From contig DATJQJ010000006.1 in NCBI GenBank assembly GCA_035505975.1, forward strand, positions 1 through 21,916: a stretch of DNA of 21,916 nt. Direction: 5' to 3'. Origin of the DNA: CAIKOD01 sp035505975. GTDB taxonomy: Archaea; Halobacteriota; Methanomicrobia; Methanomicrobiales; Methanospirillaceae. Both the position numbers and the translations under genes were made by a program. The notes under the pieces are model-generated. The model was not told where the DNA came from, ran no database searches, and saw only the letters and a list, made by a program, of their open reading frames with translations. Below, one piece after another: positions 12,928-20,485 of this stretch (position 1 is its first letter; every line of letters starts with the position of its first letter).

Positions 12928-15384
12928 TTAAGGCAGAGGCTCGTCCAGCTCAGGGACAAGGACGGCGACGCCGACAACACGGTCACCATCGTCGAGCCTC
13001 ATGATCTTCACACCGCGGGTGCTCCGTTTCTGGATCGATATCTCCGATACCTTCGTCCTCATCACGATTCCCGAAGCACTCATGACGATTATTTCATCGT
13101 TGTCAGAGACCGCCTTGGTCGTGACGACCGCCCCGCCGGCCCTGTCGGTGAGGATATTCCTGACACCCATTGTGCCACGGCCGTGACCCCTGAACTCATC
13201 GAATTCAGTCCGTTTTCCACGTCCATTTTCGGTGATGACCAGGAGCATGTCCTTCTCGAGCACGGTGACCGCCTTGAGCACGTCGTTGCCCCTCATCCTG
13301 ATCCCGATCACCCCCATCGCATTCCGGTGTCTCGGGAGCACGGCGTCCTCATGGAACCGGAGACTCTGGCCTTTGCCGGTCGTGAGGATCAGTTCCTTTG
13401 TCCCGTCGGTTATTTTCACGTCGACGAGTTCATCTCCTTCCCGAAGGTTGATCACATTGATCCCGGTCGATCGTGGCCTTGACAGTTCTTCCAGGGCTAC
13501 CTTGAGGACCTGTCCCCGCTCTGTCGCAAAGAACAGGAACCGGTCCGGCGAAAACTCCCTGACAGGAATGACCGCCGTCACCCGTTCGTTGTTGAGGTTC
13601 AGGAGGTTGACAATCGCCTTGCCCCTGGAAGTCCTCGTCCCTTCGGGTATGTCGTAGACCTTCAGCCAGTACACCCGGCCCGTGTTGGTGAAACAGAGGA
13701 GGTAATCATGGGTGTCGGCGACGAAAACATTCTCAACGTAATCTTCCTCCTTCGTCGACATTCCCATAATGCCGCGACCCCCGCGACGCTGCTGGCGGTA
13801 CGTATCGAGGTCCATCCTCTTGATATAGTTGAGGGACGTTAGGGAGACGAGGACCGGCTTGTCCTCGATCAGGTCCTCTTTTTCAATATTCGTGAGGTCT
13901 GCACTGATTTGTGTCCTCCTCGCATCCCCGAATTTCTCCCCGAATGCAACGATCTCTTTCCTGATCTCGGCACGTATATTCGTATCCGATGAAAGAATTA
14001 CTGCCAGCCGGTCGATCTCCTTCTGGAGGCCCGTTTTTTCGTCGACGATTTTCTGCTGCTCAAGTGCTGCAAGGCGGCGGAGCTGCATCTGCAGGATGGC
14101 ATTGGCCTGGAGTTCGTCGAGCCCGAATTTTGCGATCAGCGTTGCCCGGGCAATATCGACGTCCTGTGATGCCCTGATCGCTGTAATGACCGCATCGATG
14201 TTATCAAGAGCGAGGAGGAGCCCGATAAGGATATGGACCCGTTCTTCGGCCTTCTTTTTATCGAATTCGCTGCGCTTCCTGATCACTTCGACCCGGTGCT
14301 GGACGAAATGCTCGATCAGACCTGGCAATGTCAGGTATTTCGGCTGGTTGTCGACGATAGCGAGGTTGATGATCCCAAACGTGCTCTCGAGGGCAGTATG
14401 CTTGAATAAGTGATTTAAGATCACGGCTGAGTTCGAATCCCTCTTGAGCTCGATTACGACTCTCATTCCGTCTTTGTCTGATTCGTCGCGGATATCGGAA
14501 ATGCCTTCGATCCGCTTTTCCTTCACGAGTGTCGCGATGTGTTCGATCAACCGTGCCTTGTTGACCTGGAACGGGATCTCGGTGACGATGATCCAGTCAC
14601 CCTTGCTACCCCGGTCCTCGATCTCGGCGACGCCCCTGATGACTACGCGGCCGTACCCCGTATTATAGGCAGCCCTGATCCCTTCGTCCCCCATGATGAC
14701 CCCGCCGGTTGGGAAATCCGGGCCTGGAAGGACACGCATGAGGTCTTCCACAGCAACCTGCGGGTTGTCGAGGTACATATTGATGGCATTACAGACCTCC
14801 TTTGCATTATGGGGGGGCATGTTGGTCGCCATCCCGACGGCGATCCCGCTCGACCCGTTGATCAGGAGGTTCGGGATCTTTGCCGGGAGAACAGACGGTT
14901 CCTGGAGGGATTCGTCAAAGTTCGGGACGAACTTCACGGTTTCCTTATCGAGGTCCTGCAGGAGCTCCTCGGCTACCGGGTTTAAGCGCACCTCGGTGTA
15001 ACGCATGGCCGCCGGTGCGTCGCCGTCGACCGATCCGAAGTTACCCTGCCCTTCGACGAGCATATACCGGTACGAGAACGGCTGTGCCATCTTGACAACG
15101 GTGTCATAGATCGAGGCGTCTCCGTGGGGGTGGTACTTACCCATCACTTCCCCGACGATACGGGCGCTCTTCTTATAGGGCTTGTCGCTGGTGTTGCCCA
15201 TCTCCCACATCGCATACAGGGAGCGACGGTGAACAGGTTTCAGCCCGTCCCGCACATCGGGGATCGCCCTTCCGATGATGACACTCATCGCATAGTCGAT
15301 ATAGGAGGTCTTCATCTCCTCCTCGATATTGATCGGGAGTACCCGGGCTTCTATCCCGTCGAGCTTCTTCTGTTCAGATGTCAA
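12928..15384 (-). CDS. gyrA: DNA gyrase subunit A
   Basis: 818 residues, a normal GyrA length. The subunit carries the DNA-cleaving tyrosine: PAAMRYTEVRLNPVAEELL with catalytic Y129. The start region has SYIDYAMSVIIGRAIPDVRD and KPVHRRSLYAMWEMG, then KSARIVGEVMGKYHPHGD. A coiled-coil region follows (about 360-480). The C-terminal beta-pinwheel contains the GyrA box QRRGGRGIMGM (near residue 530), needed for wrapping DNA and negative supercoiling. The gene starts at TTG 15384, overlapping gyrB by 11 nt. A perfect GGAGGTGA seven bases upstream decides this start. Archaeal gyrase is generally regarded as acquired from bacteria. Confidence 0.97.
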   Translation of the reverse strand: MTSEQKKLDGIEARVLPINIEEEMKTSYIDYAMSVIIGRAIPDVRDGLKPVHRRSLYAMWEMGNTSDKPYKKSARIVGEVMGKYHPHGDASIYDTVVKMAQPFSYRYMLVEGQGNFGSVDGDAPAAMRYTEVRLNPVAEELLQDLDKETVKFVPNFDESLQEPSVLPAKIPNLLINGSSGIAVGMATNMPPHNAKEVCNAINMYLDNPQVAVEDLMRVLPGPDFPTGGVIMGDEGIRAAYNTGYGRVVIRGVAEIEDRGSKGDWIIVTEIPFQVNKARLIEHIATLVKEKRIEGISDIRDESDKDGMRVVIELKRDSNSAVILNHLFKHTALESTFGIINLAIVDNQPKYLTLPGLIEHFVQHRVEVIRKRSEFDKKKAEERVHILIGLLLALDNIDAVITAIRASQDVDIARATLIAKFGLDELQANAILQMQLRRLAALEQQKIVDEKTGLQKEIDRLAVILSSDTNIRAEIRKEIVAFGEKFGDARRTQISADLTNIEKEDLIEDKPVLVSLTSLNYIKRMDLDTYRQQRRGGRGIMGMSTKEEDYVENVFVADTHDYLLCFTNTGRVYWLKVYDIPEGTRTSRGKAIVNLLNLNNERVTAVIPVREFSPDRFLFFATERGQVLKVALEELSRPRSTGINVINLREGDELVDVKITDGTKELILTTGKGQSLRFHEDAVLPRHRNAMGVIGIRMRGNDVLKAVTVLEKDMLLVITENGRGKRTEFDEFRGHGRGTMGVRNILTDRAGGAVVTTKAVSDNDEIIVMSASGIVMRTKVSEISIQKRSTRGVKIMRLDDGDRVVGVAVLVPELDEPLP

Positions 15385-17371
15385 GGTTGGTCACCTCCTT
15401 TGCATGGCGCTTGATGAAGTCCCTGCGGGCGTCAACGTCCTCGCCCATGAGTTTCTCGAAAATCTCGTTGGCGAAACTGGCATCCTCGATCTTCACCTGC
15501 TTGAGAATGCGCTGGTCCGGGTCCATGGTCGTACCCCACAACTGGGATGCATTCATCTCGCCAAGACCCTTGTAACGCTGTATACTCGTCCCCTTTTCAC
15601 CGAATTCGGTGATGAACACCCTCATCTCTTCTTCACGGAATGCATAGCGCTCCTGTTTTCCCTTTGCGATACGGTAGAGCGGCGGTTGGGCGATGTAAAT
15701 AAACCCTTCTTCGATCAGTCTCGGCATAAAGCGGAAAAAGAATGTGAGGAGGAGCGTCCTGATATGGGAACCGTCCACATCGGCATCGGTCATCAGGATG
15801 ATGTGGTGGTACCTGGCCTTCTCGGCGTCGAACTGCTCCCCTACCCCCGTGCCGATTGCCGATATCAGCGCCTGGATCTCGGCGTTTTTCAGGATTTTAT
15901 GCTGGGTCGCCTTCTCGACGTTGAGAATTTTTCCCCGGAGCGGCAGGATAGCCTGGAACCTCCGGTCCCTGCCCTGCTTCGCAGAGCCTCCTGCAGAATC
16001 TCCTTCAACGATATAGATCTCGCTCTTCGAGGGGTCGCGTTCTGAACAATCGGCGAGTTTCCCGGGAAGACCTGAGCTTTCGAGGGTGCTCTTCCGCCGG
16101 GCGAGTTCCCGTGCATTCCGTGCCGCCTCGCGGGCCCTTGCCGCCATCATCGCTTTTTCAACGATTGCTGAAAGGACCTTCGGGTTCTCTTCAAAATATT
16201 CGGTAAGGGACTGGTATACGAGCGAATCGACGATTCCCTTGACGTTGCTGTTCCCGAGCCTCATCTTGGTCTGGCCTTCGAACTGAGGGTTGGCCATCTT
16301 GATACTGATCACGGCCGTCAGGCCCTCGCGGACGTCTTCGCCCCTGATACTTAATGCAGCATCTTTTATGAGGTTATTTTTCTTTGCCGAGGAATTGATC
16401 GCCCTTGTTATGGCACTTCTGAACCCTTCCAGGTGCGTACCGCCCTCCCGGGTGTTTACGCTGTTCACGAACGAAAAAACCTGCTCGTTATAGGTATTGG
16501 TATACTGGAGGGCCACATCAGCCTCGATCCTGTCCTCGGGGTCCCGTTTCCCGAGCACGATGACATCGGGGTGCGTCGGGGCCGACCCTGTATTGAGCCA
16601 GGTGACGAACTCCTTGATCCCGCCTGCATAGCAGAAGACCTGGTTGTCGCCCGAACGATCATCCCTTATCGCAATGGATATACCGCTGTTGAGGAAGGCC
16701 AGTTCCCGGAGCCGGTGGAGGAGGACGTCGTAGTCGAAGTGGGTCGTCTCGAATATCGTCGCATCGGGCATGAAGGTAATATCGGTCCCTGAGACCTTCT
16801 TTGCAAATTCTGCAATAAAGGCAGCCCTATCAGTTTTGTCGGGCTGTGATGGTTCCCCGTACCATTTCAGGTACCGTGCCTTCATCTCATTAAGGCTCTC
16901 TTCGCGCTGGGAAAGCGGACCTGTGGGTTTCCCTTTCGCAAACGTCATCTCGTAGATGTTGCCGTCACGGTAGACTTTCGCGGTCAATAACGAAGACAAT
17001 GCGTTGACCACCGATACTCCGACGCCATGGAGACCCCCTGATACCTGGTAGGTGTTTTTATCGAATTTTCCGCCGGCATGAAGGACGGTGAGTACCGTTT
17101 CAAGGGCGCTTTTCCCGTTCTTTTTCATGTAGTCGACAGGGATACCCCTGCCATTATCGATTACCGTGCACGAACCGTCGGCATTGATACTGACCCAGAC
17201 ATGGTCGCAGAACCCGGCAAGCGCTTCGTCGACAGAATTGTCCACAACCTCGTAGACGAGGTGATGTAGTCCGCGGGTATCGGTGCTTCCGATATACATG
17301 GCCGGCCGTTCGCGGACCGGTGCAAGGCCTTCCAAAACGGTAATGTGAGATGCATCGTAAGGGTCGGTCAT
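15374..17371 (-). CDS. gyrB: DNA gyrase subunit B
   Basis: 665 residues, within the usual 630-650+ range of short GyrB. The GHKL ATPase domain has YEVVDNSVDEAL (E41, N45), CTVIDNGRGIPV (D72, G76) and GGLHGVGVSVVNALS. The transducer follows. The TOPRIM region has IVEGDSAGGSAKQGRDRRFQ (catalytic E456) and TDADVDGSH (D529, D531, D533) for magnesium. The tail has IQRYKGLGEMN. It powers supercoiling with GyrA. The start at 17371 fits the family. It leads the gyrBA operon, and the closest upstream gene on the same strand ends 104 nt away. Confidence 0.97.
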   Translation of the reverse strand: MTDPYDASHITVLEGLAPVRERPAMYIGSTDTRGLHHLVYEVVDNSVDEALAGFCDHVWVSINADGSCTVIDNGRGIPVDYMKKNGKSALETVLTVLHAGGKFDKNTYQVSGGLHGVGVSVVNALSSLLTAKVYRDGNIYEMTFAKGKPTGPLSQREESLNEMKARYLKWYGEPSQPDKTDRAAFIAEFAKKVSGTDITFMPDATIFETTHFDYDVLLHRLRELAFLNSGISIAIRDDRSGDNQVFCYAGGIKEFVTWLNTGSAPTHPDVIVLGKRDPEDRIEADVALQYTNTYNEQVFSFVNSVNTREGGTHLEGFRSAITRAINSSAKKNNLIKDAALSIRGEDVREGLTAVISIKMANPQFEGQTKMRLGNSNVKGIVDSLVYQSLTEYFEENPKVLSAIVEKAMMAARAREAARNARELARRKSTLESSGLPGKLADCSERDPSKSEIYIVEGDSAGGSAKQGRDRRFQAILPLRGKILNVEKATQHKILKNAEIQALISAIGTGVGEQFDAEKARYHHIILMTDADVDGSHIRTLLLTFFFRFMPRLIEEGFIYIAQPPLYRIAKGKQERYAFREEEMRVFITEFGEKGTSIQRYKGLGEMNASQLWGTTMDPDQRILKQVKIEDASFANEIFEKLMGEDVDARRDFIKRHAKEVTNLDI
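15391..15398 (-). promoter_or_regulatory. Strong ribosome-binding site for gyrA, inside the gyrB end
   Basis: GGAGGTGA on the minus strand matches the 16S anti-Shine-Dalgarno and is spaced correctly from the TTG at 15384. It lies within the last codons of gyrB, so gyrA can be translated from the same mRNA. Confidence 0.85.
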
Positions 17372-17475
17372 CCTATACCCCCCATAAAAAGACCCGATCG
17401 AGATACTAAAACGTGAATCACACTAAGTATTCGACGTTTCAGCACTTAATATTGATGAAATGGCCGGAAAGAAAA

Positions 17476-17784
17476 TCAGTGGAATTCCCCGATGTCGGCG
17501 TCCCGGATGCCGAGTGCTTTGTCGATCTCAACGACAAGCCGGTTCAGGATCCTGACGACTTCTTTCGCGTCCTCCTTGTCCATGGTGCCCGGGACGTGCC
17601 AGATGATGTGTTTCCTCAGGCTGTCGGTCAGCCGTTCTATTTCGGTCCCCCGGAATGCCTCCGGAACGACCATCTCGTCGAGGTGATCGGAAGCCCCGAA
17701 CCATGCCTGCTCGGGAGGCAGGGCAAAATGGCGTGCGATCAAGGAAAGATTGACGATATACCCGCGGCCGAATTTACTCTCCAT
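17476..17784 (-). CDS. Small conserved-looking protein upstream of gyrB, function unknown
   Basis: 102 residues from the ATG at 17784 (MESKFGRGYIVNLSLIARHF); longer in-frame starts reach 17877 but run through a putative promoter. The sequence is soluble and mostly helical: LPPEQAWFGASDHLDEM, EAFRGTEIERLTDSLRKHII, a stretch WHVPGTMDKEDAKEVVRI, and LNRLVVEIDKALGIRDADIG. I see no catalytic or metal motif and cannot name the family. It is on the gyrB strand but separated from it by 104 nt that probably hold the gyrB promoter. A TATA-like GTTATAAG just upstream would imply a leaderless mRNA. Confidence 0.75.
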   Translation of the reverse strand: MESKFGRGYIVNLSLIARHFALPPEQAWFGASDHLDEMVVPEAFRGTEIERLTDSLRKHIIWHVPGTMDKEDAKEVVRILNRLVVEIDKALGIRDADIGEFH

Positions 17785-17800
17785 GGGAGTTGATAGGAGT

Positions 17801-17808
17801 CTTATAAC
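17801..17808 (-). promoter_or_regulatory. TATA-like box for the 102-residue protein gene
   Basis: GTTATAAG on the minus strand is centred about 20 nt before the ATG at 17784. This is slightly close even for a leaderless transcript, so the assignment is tentative. Confidence 0.35.
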
Positions 17809-17963
17809 AAAAAGGTGACGCCCTGATTGAAGAGGCCATGGAAAAGTGATATTCAGGGCTGTGCATCGCACAACCATATAACTATCGACGATGAATGAAT
17901 TAAATCGGATTTTTCAAAAAGTGCGTGATAACAAATATTGTAAAATAAATAATATTTCATACA

Positions 17964-17973
17964 TGTGATCACA
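17964..17973. promoter_or_regulatory. Candidate operator TGTGATCACA upstream of cbiQO
   Basis: A perfect 10-bp palindrome lies in the AT-rich 306-bp gap (17785-18090), about 66 bp upstream of the cbiQ TATA box. A looser inverted pair, AAATATT ... AATATTT, is just to its left (about 17932-17958). A metal-responsive regulator is plausible for a cobalt/nickel transporter, but the sites do not match a motif I can name. The rest of the gap shows no gene and no cobalamin-riboswitch-like element. Confidence 0.3.
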
Positions 17974-18038
17974 ACTTTTAAAAATGGTATTTACAAAATA
18001 TCAAAACCATAATCTATTTACAGAAAGAATATTACAGA

Positions 18039-18048
18039 ATATAAAAAC
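18039..18048 (+). promoter_or_regulatory. TATA box of cbiQO
   Basis: AATATAAAAA is centred about 48 nt before the cbiQ ATG at 18091. The transcription start is expected near 18070, giving a leader of about 20 nt. Confidence 0.5.
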
Positions 18049-18090
18049 TATATTACGCAACTTCCAGCATAGGAATTGCCGTGTATCGCT

Positions 18091-19032
18091 ATGACGCCTG
18101 AATGGATGAAAACGGTCGAGATTGGCCCCTGTAAATGCTGCACTCTTACAGCAGGGAAAAAAAAGAATTTCATCCAAAAGACCATATCGGGAATTCTCCA
18201 TTTTTTCGAGGAGTCATTAATTTCGGAAGAATATGCGAGAAGAAAAGGATTGTTACAAAGTATTGACCCCCGGGTGAAGTTGGTCTCTATCCTCATTCTC
18301 ATTTTTGCCGTGAGCATGACCCAGGACATCTGGGTCCTCCTTGTTGTATACTTCCTGACGATATTTTTTGCATATTCGAGTAAAATTGAACTATCTTTCT
18401 TTATGAAACGGGTGTGGGTATTTGTTCCTATCTTCGCTGGAATAATTATGATACCGATAATGTTCAACATATTTTTGCCGGGAACTGCCCTGGTTACCCT
18501 CGTATACCTTGGTAATGGAGCGCACCTCGGGCCTTTTGCCCTTCCCGAAACCATCTCCATCACTTACCAGGGCGTCTACGTTGCAACGCGGTTCGTCCTC
18601 AGGGTCGCAGCCTGTGTTTCGCTCGCGGTATTACTGTTCCTCACCACACCGCGGGATTTACTATTTAAATCGCTCCGCACCCTGAAGGTACCCAAAGTAT
18701 ATGTCCTTACCCTCGACATGTGCTACCGTTATATTTTCCTGTTCATGGATATGATCAAGGATTTTTACACCGCGAAGAAAAGCAGGACGATAAAGGCATT
18801 GCCGATGGGGGAAGAGCAAAAATGGGTCGCAAACCGGGTGGGTTATACCCTGGTCAAATCGCTGGACATGAGCGAGCGGATCCATGGTGCGATGATGTCC
18901 AGGGGCTTTAAAGGGGAGGTAAAACTCATGCATAATTACAGCATACATAAGAGGGATTACGTCGCATTGGTGAGCGTCCTGTTTTTAAGCGTATTTATGA
19001 CGCTCATTTCCCAGAATATACTCAGGTTTTGA
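18091..19032 (+). CDS. cbiQ: Cobalt/nickel ECF transporter T component (CbiQ family)
   Basis: 313 residues of membrane protein. Features are the family entry IDPRVKLVSILILIF, a chain of hydrophobic helices (about 65-140 and 165-200), and a C-terminal helix (VALVSVLFLSVFMTLI). In the cytoplasmic coupling region the Ala-Arg-Gly-type signature appears as SERIHGAMMSRGFKG. T components connect the substrate-binding S component to the ATPases. The N-terminus is about 40 residues longer than usual and contains CKCC. The start is uncertain: ATG 18091 is favoured; a TTG at 18076 or ATG at 18106 are possible. The stop overlaps the cbiO start as TGATG. No cbiM or cbiN is within the window. Confidence 0.88.
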   Translation: MTPEWMKTVEIGPCKCCTLTAGKKKNFIQKTISGILHFFEESLISEEYARRKGLLQSIDPRVKLVSILILIFAVSMTQDIWVLLVVYFLTIFFAYSSKIELSFFMKRVWVFVPIFAGIIMIPIMFNIFLPGTALVTLVYLGNGAHLGPFALPETISITYQGVYVATRFVLRVAACVSLAVLLFLTTPRDLLFKSLRTLKVPKVYVLTLDMCYRYIFLFMDMIKDFYTAKKSRTIKALPMGEEQKWVANRVGYTLVKSLDMSERIHGAMMSRGFKGEVKLMHNYSIHKRDYVALVSVLFLSVFMTLISQNILRF

Positions 19033-19886
19033 TGGAGTCTGGTCAGATCATGGAGATGATATTTGAACTGCATAATGTTTCCTATACCTACCTCCGTAAG
19101 TTCGAGGCATTGAGGGATGTAAATTTATCGATACAAACGGGTGAGCATGTCGCGATCCTCGGGGCGAACGGAAGCGGTAAATCCACGCTCCTTTCCATAC
19201 TAAATGCCCTGAAATATCCTACAAGCGGGGAATTTTATGCATTTGGCAACCTTGTAAAGGAGGATATCTTCGATTCGCTCGAAGACAACGAATTCAGCAG
19301 GTATTTCAGGAAAAAAGTGGGTTTCGTCTTCCAGAACCCGGACGTCCAGTTATTTTCGTCCACCGTGTTCGACGAGATCGCATTCGGCCCGTTGCAGCTC
19401 GACATGCCGCACGATGAGGTCAGGAAACGTGCCAACGATGTTATGGACATGATCGGCATCTCGAACCTCAAGGACCGGAGCCCGCATACCCTGAGCGGAG
19501 GGGAGAAAAAGAAGGTCTCGATCGCTTCAGTCTTATCGGTAAATCCGGATATTCTTTTATTCGATGAACCGACGGCGGGACTGGACCCCCGGAGCCAGTC
19601 GTGGCTGATCAACCTCATCCAGGAACTGGCAAAAACCGGGAAGACCATTATCACTGCAACGCACGACCTCGAAGTGGTCGAACAGATTAGCACGAGGGCC
19701 GTCGTGTTCGGCGAAGACCATATGATAAAACTGGATGGCGACAGTTCGCAGGTGATGAAAAACACCGAATTGCTGATATCGACCAACCTGATCCATAAAC
19801 ATGTCCATCGCCACGGGAATGTCCTGCACGATCACCTCCACCCCCATAGTAGCGAACATAACCACGACCACGGTACATTGGTCTGA
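19032..19886 (+). CDS. cbiO: Cobalt/nickel ECF transporter ATPase (CbiO family) with a His-rich tail
   Basis: 284 residues. All ABC motifs are intact: Walker A GANGSGKST (44-52), the Q-loop VFQNPDVQLF, signature LSGGEKKKVS (from 154), Walker B ILLFDEPTAGLDP (D178, E179) and the switch His in ATHDLEVV (H211). The VQLF pattern after the Q-loop is typical of ECF ATPases. It should bind the coupling helices of CbiQ on the cytoplasmic side and hydrolyse ATP for metal import. The last 30 residues hold eleven His (IHKHVHRHGN, LHDHLHPHSS, EHNHDHG), a probable Ni/Co-binding or storage tail. The ATG overlaps the cbiQ stop; ATG 19050 is a possible shorter start. Confidence 0.92.
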   Translation: MESGQIMEMIFELHNVSYTYLRKFEALRDVNLSIQTGEHVAILGANGSGKSTLLSILNALKYPTSGEFYAFGNLVKEDIFDSLEDNEFSRYFRKKVGFVFQNPDVQLFSSTVFDEIAFGPLQLDMPHDEVRKRANDVMDMIGISNLKDRSPHTLSGGEKKKVSIASVLSVNPDILLFDEPTAGLDPRSQSWLINLIQELAKTGKTIITATHDLEVVEQISTRAVVFGEDHMIKLDGDSSQVMKNTELLISTNLIHKHVHRHGNVLHDHLHPHSSEHNHDHGTLV

Positions 19887-19891
19887 AGATG

Positions 19892-19897
19892 TTTTTT
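19892..19897 (+). terminator. T-run after cbiO
   Basis: Six T begin 6 nt after the cbiO stop. There is no stem upstream apart from the His-codon region. Confidence 0.45.
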
Positions 19898-20048
19898 CCT
19901 CCACCCATGACCGATAAAATGGATCCTCGTCAGATTTTATTGTTTTTCAGAAGACACACCCGGCTGATTGATGGGGTGGTACCTCACAAATACCACTCCG
20001 GAAAAGTACTGATATCTACCTGAATATTGACAATATCCCGGGTTCTTC

Positions 20049-20243
20049 GTGGAAAGATTATACGGCAATATCTGGAAAACTCTTTTCCCAAGGCAAATAT
20101 CTTCCAACGATCCGGTCTCCGGTTCTTCGATGAAATGGAATACCCGTATAGATGGTATTAATGTCCGAATTCCTGTTTTTATGGCTTTGTTGACATCCTA
20201 TATTTTCACCGTATTTTCATTTGCGTACGTTCTTCATTTCTGA
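20049..20243 (+). CDS. Doubtful small membrane protein (64 residues)
   Basis: A frame from GTG 20049 encodes a polar N-terminal half and one hydrophobic C-terminal segment (IPVFMALLTSYIFTVFSFAY) ending VLHF. No Shine-Dalgarno, TATA box or known family supports it; the hydrophobic end is the only protein-like feature. The flanks, 19898-20048 and 20244-20270, show nothing else. Confidence 0.25.
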   Translation: MERLYGNIWKTLFPRQISSNDPVSGSSMKWNTRIDGINVRIPVFMALLTSYIFTVFSFAYVLHF

Positions 20244-20270
20244 TGAATTGAAATGAATTTGAGACTTTTT

Positions 20271-20421
20271 GACGCTCCAGGGGTTCCGCCCCGCCGCTGT
20301 GGCGACCCCCATTGGGATATTGACTGCACAAGAACCAATTAATTCTCAATCCAGATTGACCCTGCCCCTGACTCTCCTGCTGGGTGAGGGACAGGGTGAG
20401 GATGAAAACCCCTCCTGTTGA
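20271..20421 (+). repeat. Interspersed non-coding element, copy B
   Basis: This is the plus-strand counterpart of 12663-12812. It starts GACGCTCCAGGGG, carries the 26-nt core (20284-20309), then the block at 20341-20363, then CCCTG...CAGGG closing a stem, and ends CCCCTCCTGTTGAA. The core hairpin keeps pairing through G-U where copy A has G-C. It lies downstream of the S-layer-type gene, on the opposite strand. No shared coding frame is seen. Confidence 0.7.
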
Positions 20422-20466
20422 AGTGATAACTAATGATAAAAGAGGATGGAACAGAGCGGTTTTTAT

Positions 20467-20472
20467 AAAAAA
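20467..20472 (-). terminator. T-run terminator of the S-layer-type gene
   Basis: Six T on the minus strand begin 14 nt after the stop codon, followed by an AT-rich stretch. Confidence 0.5.
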
Positions 20473-20485
20473 GTTGGTTGTAGGG

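Noticed and set aside
13829..14413. 194-codon plus-strand frame inside gyrA
   Set aside because: An antisense shadow rich in Ser/Arg, as expected from the complement of gyrA codons.
15329..16045. 238-codon plus-strand frame spanning the gyrA-gyrB junction
   Set aside because: An antisense shadow of the gyrB 3' end, with no recognisable domain.
17785..18090. Cobalamin riboswitch before cbiQO
   Set aside because: The gap is AT-rich with no conserved B12-box-like sequence or multi-stem fold visible. Such riboswitches are also not expected in archaea.
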